This document shows positions 1 to 5,418 of a DNA stretch of 6,613 nucleotides, in pieces. The notes under the pieces were generated by a model that had not been told where the DNA came from, made no database searches, and worked only from the letters and a program-made list of their open reading frames with translations. Every line of letters starts with the position of its first letter. The first letter of the stretch is position 1. The position numbers were made by a program, and so were the translations under genes. The stretch comes from Acidimicrobiales bacterium (GTDB lineage Bacteria > Actinomycetota > Acidimicrobiia > Acidimicrobiales > RAAP-2): contig JASHWO010000084.1 in the NCBI GenBank assembly GCA_030044045.1, positions 1 to 6,613 of the forward strand, read 5' to 3'.

Positions 1-260
1 CCCTCCCCGGTGAGCACGATCACCCCGACCTCGGGGTCATCCCGGGCCTCGTTGAAGGCGTCGGCCAGCTCGAACAGGGTCTGGGGCCGGAAGGCGTTGC
101 GGACCTCGGGCCGGCAGATGGTGATGCGGGCGATCCCCTCGGCCGTCTCGTAGCGCACGTCCTTGTAGTCACCGGCGGGCACGAACGCCGGCAACGGGAG
201 GCCCCGGAGGTCGTCGAGGGGGTCGTGGGGCCGGCCGGTGATGACGGTGTCCGCGCACAT
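1..260 (-). CDS. menB: 1,4-dihydroxy-2-naphthoyl-CoA synthase (MenB), N-terminal part
   Basis: MenB is a crotonase-family enzyme that cyclises o-succinylbenzoyl-CoA to 1,4-dihydroxy-2-naphthoyl-CoA in cytosolic menaquinone synthesis. Only the first 86 codons are visible; the rest lies off the left edge. The translation contains [20 protein letters not shown], then [19 protein letters not shown] and [13 protein letters not shown]. These match the start of the MenB crotonase fold, where the PxVRNAFRP segment is diagnostic of MenB over other enoyl-CoA hydratase relatives. The CoA-binding GG and catalytic residues are outside the window. The ATG at 260 is the earliest possible start, because an in-frame TAG lies two codons upstream. 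No Shine-Dalgarno sequence is visible, but a TAGCGT -10-like hexamer ends 9 nt before the ATG, suggesting a leaderless or near-leaderless transcript. It is divergent from menE with 21 bp between start codons. Family assignment is firm; the start is fairly sure. Confidence 0.93.
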   Translation of the reverse strand, partial: MCADTVITGRPHDPLDDLRGLPLPAFVPAGDYKDVRYETAEGIARITICRPEVRNAFRPQTLFELADAFNEARDDPEVGVIVLTGE

Positions 261-267
261 GGCGACC

Positions 268-274
268 TACGCTA
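268..274. promoter_or_regulatory. Candidate bidirectional promoter: overlapping symmetric -10 elements for menB and menE
   Basis: The 21-bp gap between the menB and menE start codons contains TACGCTA. Read on the plus strand it gives TACGCT (268-273), and on the minus strand TAGCGT (274-269). Both fit the actinobacterial TANNNT -10 pattern. Each hexamer ends exactly 9 nt from the first base of its start codon. If transcription begins 7 nt after each hexamer, the start sites would be 280 (+) and 262 (-), 18 bp apart, with 2-nt leaders. Neither gene has a Shine-Dalgarno sequence, which fits. No clear -35 element is visible. Assignment rests on pattern only. Confidence 0.5.
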
Positions 275-281
275 CCGGCCG

Positions 282-1523
282 ATGCGCGAGCTCGTCGCCT
301 TGGAACTCCCGCCCGGGCGGGGGTTCGTCGACGCGCTGCAGGCGGTCTGGGACGCCGGCGACGCCGGCGCCCCCCTCGACCCCCGGCTCCCCCCGCCAGC
401 CGCCCGGGCCCTGCGGGACGCCCTGGCCCCCACCCGGGTGGTGGGACCGGACGGGGCCGCCGTCCGGCTGGCCGGCGGCCGGCCGGTAGAGGAGGGCGAC
501 GCCCTGGTGGTGGCCACCAGCGGCTCCACCGGCACCCCCCGGGGCGTCGTGCTCACCCACGCCGCGGTCACCGCCTCAGCTGTGGCCACCAACGCCCGCC
601 TGGGGGTGGACCCGGGCCGCCACCACTGGCTGGCCTGCCTGCCCCTGGCCCATGTGGGGGGGTTGGCCGTGGTCACCCGGGCCCTGCGCACCGGCACCCC
701 GCTCACCGTACTGCCGGGCTTCGAGGCCGAGCGGGTCGAGCAGGCCGGCCGGGACGGCGGGGCCACGCATGTCTCACTGGTGACCACCGCCCTCCGGCGG
801 ATCGACCCCGCCGTGTTCGCCGCCATCCTCCTGGGGGGTGCCGCCCCGCCCGGCGACCTGCCGCCGAACGTGGTCACCACCTACGGCATGACGGAGACCG
901 GCTCCGGCGTGGTCTACGACGGCCGGCCCCTGGACGGGGTGGAGGTGGCGATCGGCACCGGCCGGCCCGGGGAGGGCGAGGCTGGCGAGGTGCTCCTGCG
1001 CGGTCCCATGCTGCTCCGCTGCTACCGCGACGGCACCGACCCCCGGGTGCCGGGCCCCGACGGGGGCGGGGGGTGGCTCCCTACCGGCGACGGCGGCCGG
1101 CTCCGCCCCGGCGACGGTGGCGATGACGGTGACGGCGGCCCAGGCGATGGCGGCCGCCGCGGTAGTGAAGGCGGCGGTGGTGGCCCCGGCGGCGGGCCGG
1201 CCCTGCTCGACGTGGACGGCCGGCTGGCCGAGGTGATCGTCACCGGCGGCGAGAAGGTCTGGCCGGCGGCGGTGGAGCGGGTCCTGGCCACTCACCCGGC
1301 GGTAGCCGAGGTGGCGGTGTGGAAGCGGCCCGACCCCGAGTGGGGCGAGCGGGTGGTGGCCTGGGTGGTGCCGGCCGACCCCGCCCGCCCGCCCGGGCGG
1401 GACGAGCTGGCCGAGCTGGTGGCGGCCACCCTGTCCCCGTGGGCCGCGCCGAAGGAGGCGGTAGCCGTGGCCGCCCTGCCCCGGACCGCCTCGGGCAAGG
1501 TGCGGCGGGCGGCGCTGACGTAG
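282..1523 (+). CDS. menE: o-succinylbenzoate-CoA ligase (MenE), ANL superfamily
   Basis: MenE activates o-succinylbenzoate with ATP, then forms its CoA thioester, the substrate of the neighbouring MenB, in cytosolic menaquinone synthesis. The 413-aa product shows the adenylate-forming motifs in order: P-loop ATSGSTGTPRG (78-88), LPLAHVGG, YGMTETG (201-207), TGD (268-270), VTGGEKVWP (320-328) and C-terminal PRTASGK with the presumed catalytic Lys406. The VTGGEKVWP and LPLAHVGG forms and the short N-terminus favour MenE over general acyl-CoA synthetases. I chose ATG 282 because recognisable sequence (MRELVALELPPG) begins there. A GTG at 225 in the same frame would overlap menB by 36 bp and add 19 unconvincing residues. 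Odd: residues about 275-306, between TGD and the DGRL segment, form a Gly/Asp-rich insertion that makes the protein longer than typical actinobacterial MenE (roughly 360-390 aa). All core motifs are intact, so it is probably active. It could conceivably act on another aryl acid, but the menB neighbour argues against that. Confidence 0.9.
   Translation: MRELVALELPPGRGFVDALQAVWDAGDAGAPLDPRLPPPAARALRDALAPTRVVGPDGAAVRLAGGRPVEEGDALVVATSGSTGTPRGVVLTHAAVTASAVATNARLGVDPGRHHWLACLPLAHVGGLAVVTRALRTGTPLTVLPGFEAERVEQAGRDGGATHVSLVTTALRRIDPAVFAAILLGGAAPPGDLPPNVVTTYGMTETGSGVVYDGRPLDGVEVAIGTGRPGEGEAGEVLLRGPMLLRCYRDGTDPRVPGPDGGGGWLPTGDGGRLRPGDGGDDGDGGPGDGGRRGSEGGGGGPGGGPALLDVDGRLAEVIVTGGEKVWPAAVERVLATHPAVAEVAVWKRPDPEWGERVVAWVVPADPARPPGRDELAELVAATLSPWAAPKEAVAVAALPRTASGKVRRAALT
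1104..1199 (+). repeat. Low-complexity Gly/Asp-rich coding insertion in menE
   Basis: This stretch encodes residues about 275-306 of MenE, dominated by G and D with a few P, R, S and E. The DNA is a run of GGN and GAN codons with imperfect triplet periodicity (ggcgatg, ggcggc, ggtggt units). It lies between the TGD motif and the DGRL segment, where most relatives have only a few residues. The frame is kept on both sides. It probably arose by slippage of GC-rich triplets and forms a flexible surface loop near the hinge of the C-terminal domain. Confidence 0.75.
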
Positions 1524-1547
1524 CCCCGGCCCCGGCCCCGGCCCCGG
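1524..1547. repeat. (CCCCGG)4 hexanucleotide microsatellite
   Basis: Four perfect copies of CCCCGG begin at the base after the menE stop codon (TAG, 1521-1523). On the minus strand this is four GGGG runs separated by CC, which meets the usual G-quadruplex motif. It abuts a second, different microsatellite. A role as a menE transcription end or structural barrier is possible but not shown. Confidence 0.9.
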
Positions 1548-1575
1548 CGGCAGGCGGCAGGCGGCAGGCGGCAGG
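1548..1575. repeat. (CGGCAGG)4 heptanucleotide microsatellite
   Basis: Four perfect copies of CGGCAGG directly follow the CCCCGG repeat and end 11 bp before the presumed -10 element of the next gene. The stretch where a -35 element would lie (about 1564-1569) falls inside this repeat. Copy-number change would therefore alter the sequence upstream of the promoter but not the -10 to start spacing. Confidence 0.9.
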
Positions 1576-1586
1576 ACCGTGCCCCG

Positions 1587-1592
1587 TAACAT
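1587..1592 (+). promoter_or_regulatory. Candidate -10 element for a leaderless yyaL transcript
   Basis: TAACAT fits the TANNNT -10 pattern and is an AT-rich island in very GC-rich DNA. Its last T lies 7 nt before the G of the GTG at 1599, so transcription starting at the usual distance would begin on the start codon itself. There is no convincing Shine-Dalgarno sequence and no recognisable -35. Confidence 0.5.
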
Positions 1593-1598
1593 CGGGGC

Positions 1599-3701
1599 GT
1601 GAACCGCCTGGCCGAGGAGACCAGCCCCTACCTTCGCCAGCACGCCGGCAATCCCGTGGGCTGGTACCCCTGGGGCGAGGAGGCGTTCGACCGGGCCCGG
1701 CGGGAGGACAAGCCACTCTTCGTCTCCGTCGGGTACGCCTCCTGCCACTGGTGCCACGTGATGGCCCACGAGAGCTTCGAGGACCCGGCCACCGCCACCG
1801 ACCTGGACCGGTCGTTCGTCTCGGTCAAGGTCGACCGGGAGGAGCGGCCGGACGTCGACGCCGTCTACATGGCGGCGGTCCAGGCGATGACCGGGTCGGG
1901 CGGGTGGCCGATGTCCGTCTTCTGTACGCCCGACGGGCGGCCCTTCTTCGGCGGCACCTACTTCCCGCCCACCGACCGCCACGGCATGCCGGCCTTCCGC
2001 CGGGTGCTGGCCGCCCTGGCCGAGGCCTGGACCGAGCGGCGGGCCGAGGTGGAGGCCCAGGCCGACGCCCTGGTCGAGGCGGTGGCCCGGGAGGTGTGCC
2101 TGGCCGACCACCTGGCCGACCGGCTGGCGGCCGACGCCAACGTGGCCACCACCGACAGAGCCACCACCAGCGCAGCCACCGCCGGTGGCCCCGACGCGTC
2201 GAGCGGCCCGGACGGCGCGGCCGCCGGCTCGGCCCGGGCGGCCGACCTCCTCGCCCGGACGGTGGCCCAGCTCGGCGAGCGCTTCGACCCCGAATGGGGC
2301 GGCTTCGGACCGGCCCCGAAGTTCCCCCGCCCCACCCTGGTCGAGCTCTGCCTGCGCCACCACCGGGCCACCGGCGACGAGCGATCGCTGGCCATGGCCA
2401 CCACCACCCTCGACGCCATGGCCGCCGGCGGCATCTACGACCACCTGGCCGGCGGCTTCGCCCGTTACTCGACCGACCGGCAGTGGCTGGTGCCGCACTT
2501 CGAGAAGATGCTCACCGACCAGGCCCTCCTGGCCCGGGCCTACCTCCATGCCTGGCAGGAGACCGGCCGTCCCGAGTACCGCCAGGTGGTGGTCGAGACC
2601 CTCGGCTACGTGCTGGCCGACCTGGCGGCGCCGGTGGGCGGGCTCTGCGCCTCGGAGGACGCCGACGCCGCCGGGGTCGAGGGCGGCCACGCCACGTCCA
2701 CCCCGGACCAGGTGGCCGGGGCCCTGGCCGCCGCCGGCCGGGAGGACCTGCTGGCCACCGCCCTGGCCTGGTACGGCGTCACCCCGGACGGGAACTGGGA
2801 GGGCACCACCGTCCTGCGCCGGCCGGTCGGCGGCCCGCTCCTGCGCCCCGGACCGGTGGAGGAGGCCCGCCGGCTCCTGCTGGTCGCCCGCCGGCAGCGG
2901 CCCCAGCCAGCCCGGGACGGCAAGGTCCTCACCGAGTGGAACGCCATGGCCGCCGCCGTGCTGGCCGAGGCGGCCGGGGCCGCCGGCGAACCAGGCTGGG
3001 CCAGGGCCGCCGAGGATCTCGGCGACTTCCTCTTCGCCGAACTGCGGGGCCCCGACGGGCACTGGCGGCGGTCGCTCGGCTCGGACCTCCCGGCCTACGC
3101 CGCCGACCACGCCTGGCTGGTCGAGTGCTGCACCCGGCTGGCCGAGCTGACCGGACGGGCCCGGTGGACCGAGCGGGCAGTGGCCGTGGCCGGCACCCTG
3201 CTGGACCAGTTCTGGGACGACCGCCGGGGTGGGCTCTTCACCACCGGCCACCGGGCCGAGCGGCTGGTGGTGCGGGCCAAGGAGTTGGTGGACGGGGCCA
3301 TCCCCTCGGCCAACGCCGTGGCCGCCGGCGCCCTCCTTCGCCTGGCCGCCCTGACCGGCGACGAGCGGTTCGGCGACGCCGGGGGCCGCATCCTGGCCCT
3401 GGCCGCACCTCTCCTGGCCGAGCAGCCGCTGGCCCTGGCCGACATGGTGGCCGCCGCCGGCCTGGCCGAAGGCACCACCGAGGTGGTGGTGGCCGGCGAC
3501 CGGCCGGACCTGCTGGCGGTGGCCCGGGCCCGGTGGCTGCCCGGGGCGGTGCTGGCCTGGGGCGAGCCGTGGCCGTCGCCGTTGTGGGAGGGGAGGGCCC
3601 CGGGCGCCGCCTACGTCTGCCACCGCTACACCTGCCAGGTGCCCGCCACCGATGCCGCTACCCTGGCATCCCAGCTCGACACCGGGCGGGCAGGCGACTG
3701 A
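1599..3701 (+). CDS. yyaL: YyaL/SPATA20-family protein: thioredoxin-like (DUF255) domain plus alpha/alpha six-hairpin domain
   Basis: The 700-aa product matches the conserved YyaL (Bacillus) / SPATA20 (animal) family across its length. The N-terminal domain (about 1-165) begins [19 protein letters not shown] and carries the thioredoxin-type motif SCHWCH with C49 and C52. It continues with [30 protein letters not shown] and GGTYFPP. The long C-terminal part resembles (alpha/alpha)6 sugar-processing barrels: [31 protein letters not shown] (His300, Glu302, Lys303), [17 protein letters not shown] and [11 protein letters not shown] (440-450). The biochemical role of the family is unresolved; cytosolic redox or sugar-related functions have been suggested, and I see no signal peptide. 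The GTG start fits the family N-terminus and follows a -10-like TAACAT by 7 nt. Residues 182-212 are an Ala/Thr/Ser/Gly/Asp low-complexity segment, probably a linker between domains. The length is at or slightly above the family norm. The next gene follows after 76 bp and may be co-transcribed. Confidence 0.92.
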   Translation: MNRLAEETSPYLRQHAGNPVGWYPWGEEAFDRARREDKPLFVSVGYASCHWCHVMAHESFEDPATATDLDRSFVSVKVDREERPDVDAVYMAAVQAMTGSGGWPMSVFCTPDGRPFFGGTYFPPTDRHGMPAFRRVLAALAEAWTERRAEVEAQADALVEAVAREVCLADHLADRLAADANVATTDRATTSAATAGGPDASSGPDGAAAGSARAADLLARTVAQLGERFDPEWGGFGPAPKFPRPTLVELCLRHHRATGDERSLAMATTTLDAMAAGGIYDHLAGGFARYSTDRQWLVPHFEKMLTDQALLARAYLHAWQETGRPEYRQVVVETLGYVLADLAAPVGGLCASEDADAAGVEGGHATSTPDQVAGALAAAGREDLLATALAWYGVTPDGNWEGTTVLRRPVGGPLLRPGPVEEARRLLLVARRQRPQPARDGKVLTEWNAMAAAVLAEAAGAAGEPGWARAAEDLGDFLFAELRGPDGHWRRSLGSDLPAYAADHAWLVECCTRLAELTGRARWTERAVAVAGTLLDQFWDDRRGGLFTTGHRAERLVVRAKELVDGAIPSANAVAAGALLRLAALTGDERFGDAGGRILALAAPLLAEQPLALADMVAAAGLAEGTTEVVVAGDRPDLLAVARARWLPGAVLAWGEPWPSPLWEGRAPGAAYVCHRYTCQVPATDAATLASQLDTGRAGD

Positions 3702-3763
3702 GAGGCCCAGCGGACAGGCAGCGTGGATCAGGGAGCCGTTCATCCAGGCAAGCAGATCGAGGC

Positions 3764-3771
3764 GGAGGAGG
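3764..3771 (+). promoter_or_regulatory. Strong Shine-Dalgarno sequence deciding the start at 3778
   Basis: GGAGGAGG ends 6 nt before the ATG at 3778, a near-ideal ribosome binding site. The frame stays open upstream to 3652, inside the end of yyaL, but the strong site and the low-quality sequence upstream decide for 3778. It contrasts with the other starts in this window, none of which has a clear site. Confidence 0.85.
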
Positions 3772-3777
3772 AAGGCC

Positions 3778-4623
3778 ATGTCGGAGCCATGGCCGACCGA
3801 CGACAACGCCGCGATGCACCGGCTGGGGGACGGCGAGCCCGCACTGCCTGTCCGCTGGGTCTCTGGACCAGGGGAGGTTGAGCCGTTGGCCGGACCGGCG
3901 CACCGCCGGGAGGAGGCACCGGGTCCCGAGGGGCGCGGGGCGCGGGCATTGCTGCGCGACCTCCCCCGGCGGGAGCGGGCCATGGTGGCCGGCGGTGCCC
4001 GGCTGCGCCTGCTGGTCCTGGCCTGTACCCCCGACGACACCACCGGCGTGGATCTCTCCTCCGGCGCCCTGCTACGGCTGCGGGTGCCCTGGCCGGAGGA
4101 CCACGAGCCCGACCTGGCTGCCTTCGACGTGGTGGAGGCCACCCTGGCCGACGACCCCGAGCACGACGACCTGGCTCAGCCCGAGGCGGCCACTGCCGCC
4201 GGGCTCCCCCGCCAGGTGGGGACGCTGCGGGGACGCCGGGTCCGCCGGATGCTCCAGCGCCTGGCGGCGCCGCCCGACGGGCCGCTGCTCGGCTTCCCGG
4301 GCCCGGCCGCCCCCTACTGGGAGTTCCGGGGCACCCGCCCCTCGGCGGCGCTGGTGGTGCCCACCCGGGGGCCCCAGCTCATCCGGCGGTCGGCCGACGG
4401 GACCACCTGGGTGCGCTTCGGCTGGCAGCGCGACGATGTCTGGCTGGAGGTGGAGGACCGGCACGCCGCCCGGGCGCTCGACGCCGCCCGGCGGGAGCGG
4501 CTGTCCGGCAAGGCGCTGGAGACCGCCCTGGGCTTCGCCCCGCAGTACCTGCTGGCCTCGCTCAGCCGGCCTCGGGACGGCCACTGCTACAAGGTGTGCA
4601 GCGCCGTCCTGCCCCGCGGCTGA
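3778..4623 (+). CDS. Conserved-looking protein of unknown function (281 aa)
   Basis: I do not recognise a named family. The N-terminal third (MSEPWPTDDNAAMHRLGDGE to about residue 65) is polar and probably loosely structured. The rest looks like a soluble globular alpha/beta protein, with LRLLVLAC, a D/E-rich middle (DDPEHDDL), then GTLRGRRVRRMLQRLAAP, GPAAPYWEFRGTRPSAALVVP, TTWVRFGWQRDDVWLEVED and the C-terminal LGFAPQYLLASLSRPRDGHC. The densely aromatic second half resembles acidimicrobial hypothetical proteins I recall, but that is memory only. No signal peptide, transmembrane helix, nucleotide-binding loop or metal-binding cluster is visible; the few Cys are scattered. It starts 76 bp after yyaL on the same strand with its own strong Shine-Dalgarno sequence, so co-transcription with yyaL is plausible. 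A shared function with YyaL would be inference only. It is convergent with the unknown gene at 4690-5361. Confidence 0.8.
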   Translation: MSEPWPTDDNAAMHRLGDGEPALPVRWVSGPGEVEPLAGPAHRREEAPGPEGRGARALLRDLPRRERAMVAGGARLRLLVLACTPDDTTGVDLSSGALLRLRVPWPEDHEPDLAAFDVVEATLADDPEHDDLAQPEAATAAGLPRQVGTLRGRRVRRMLQRLAAPPDGPLLGFPGPAAPYWEFRGTRPSAALVVPTRGPQLIRRSADGTTWVRFGWQRDDVWLEVEDRHAARALDAARRERLSGKALETALGFAPQYLLASLSRPRDGHCYKVCSAVLPRG

Positions 4624-4627
4624 CGGC

Positions 4628-4644
4628 GGCCGGGCGCCCTGGCC
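4628..4644. terminator. Weak GC hairpin between convergent genes
   Basis: GGCCGGG and CCCTGGCC-type arms pair over 7 bp (4628-4634 with 4638-4644, including one G-U pair on the plus-strand RNA) around a 3-nt loop. It begins 5 bp after the stop of the plus-strand gene, in the 66-bp gap between convergent genes, where a terminator is expected. There is no T-run on either strand, so intrinsic termination is doubtful. In such GC-rich DNA a hairpin this size could occur by chance. Confidence 0.3.
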
Positions 4645-4689
4645 ACGGGGAGAGGCAGCGTACCGCCGGGTGCGAGCCCCGCGACGGGC

Positions 4690-5361
4690 TCAGCGGCCGA
4701 GCTTGCCTCCGGCCAGGTCCTCGGCCATGGCCCACCCGAAGGCCACCAGGCGGTCCCCGGCGTCGGCGTCGACGTCGGCGAACACCACCGCCAGGTCGCC
4801 GTCCGACTGAGGCTTGGCGTGGGCGAAGTCCAGCCCGCCGGCCACCGAGCCCTCGCCCTTCAGCACGAAGCTGCGGTCGTCCAGCCGGCTCTCGGCCCCG
4901 AACCGCTTGGCCAGCCGCCGGGCCCAGGCCCGCTCCTCCCCGGTCGGCCGGTGCCCGGGGGTGGGCACCACGTCGGCCAGGCCGGCGAACGCCCGGAAGC
5001 CGTCGGCGCCGAGCAGGCGGGCGCCGAGCAGCACATCCTCGTCCGGGAAGGCCAGCAGGGCCCGCCGGTACTGGTCGCCCATCATCTGCTTCAGCGCCGG
5101 CTCGGCCCGGGTGGTGCGGTCCACCGAGGCCAGGCCGATCAACAGGGCCGGCGTGCCGCCGATCCGCTCCAGCGTGCAAAAGGAGTACCCCCGCAGCTTG
5201 CGCCCCTCGCGGGCGTGCGTGACCAGGACCCACTCCTCCCGCTGCTTGGAGAGGAAGCCGATGTCGAAGGCCGGCGCCCGATCAGCGCAGAGGTCGGCCA
5301 TCTCCTCCAGCTCAGCGTCGCTGAGTGCGGTACAGTCCTTCGTGGTCACCCCGATCGCCAT
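4690..5361 (-). CDS. Conserved-looking protein of unknown function (223 aa), possibly GNAT-like fold
   Basis: The product begins MAIGVTTKDCTALSDAELEE. It contains REEWVLVTHAREGRKLRGYS, FCTLERIGGTPALLIGLASV, ALLAFPDEDVLLGARL, RPTGEERAWARRLAKRFG and a C-terminal LVAFGWAMAEDLAGG. The alternation of a helix (ELEEMADLC), paired strands with a charged turn, then GTPALLIGLASV recalls the layout of N-acetyltransferases. However, I cannot see a clear acetyl-CoA pyrophosphate loop (Q/RxxGxG/A), so function is left open. It resembles actinobacterial hypothetical proteins from memory. It has no signal peptide or membrane segment. ATG 5361 is supported by coding content and by a TAGAAT -10-like element 8 nt upstream; no Shine-Dalgarno sequence is present, so a leaderless start is likely. 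It lies 57 bp downstream of dnaE on the same strand and could also be reached by dnaE read-through. Confidence 0.82.
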   Translation of the reverse strand: MAIGVTTKDCTALSDAELEEMADLCADRAPAFDIGFLSKQREEWVLVTHAREGRKLRGYSFCTLERIGGTPALLIGLASVDRTTRAEPALKQMMGDQYRRALLAFPDEDVLLGARLLGADGFRAFAGLADVVPTPGHRPTGEERAWARRLAKRFGAESRLDDRSFVLKGEGSVAGGLDFAHAKPQSDGDLAVVFADVDADAGDRLVAFGWAMAEDLAGGKLGR

Positions 5362-5380
5362 ACCGGTAATTCTACCGGCA
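5361..5380 (-). promoter_or_regulatory. Candidate leaderless promoter embedded in a palindrome (possible operator)
   Basis: On the minus strand TAGAAT (5374-5369) is a good -10 match whose last base lies 8 nt before the A of the ATG at 5361. It sits inside a perfect inverted repeat: CCGGTA (5363-5368), a 4-bp spacer and TACCGG (5373-5378). The same block can be read as two direct octamers, TACCGGTA (5361-5368) and TACCGGCA (5373-5380), 12 bp apart. The position over the -10 and start site is typical of repressor operators. The palindrome could instead act as a hairpin at the end of the dnaE transcript. Confidence 0.5.
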
Positions 5381-5418
5381 CCCCCGAGCCGTTTCCCATT
5401 CGTCGGCGGCGGGACGCC

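Noticed and set aside
225..281. Upstream GTG start for menE at 225
   Set aside because: It would overlap the menB coding start, adds 19 residues unlike MenE, and recognisable MenE sequence begins at the ATG at 282.
3652..3777. Upstream start for the 281-aa gene at 3652
   Set aside because: It lies within yyaL, encodes unlikely sequence, and a strong Shine-Dalgarno sequence marks the ATG at 3778.
774..4142. Very long open frame on the minus strand, antisense to menE, yyaL and the next gene
   Set aside because: Its product is Gly/Pro/Arg/His-rich without recognisable domains, and it opposes three genes with clear or probable identities. Stop-free antisense frames are expected when G/C dominates third positions.
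1319..4810. Long open frame on the plus strand overlapping menE, yyaL and the 3778 gene in another frame
   Set aside because: Arg/Pro/Gly-rich translation with no domain, out of frame with the recognised proteins; a composition artefact.
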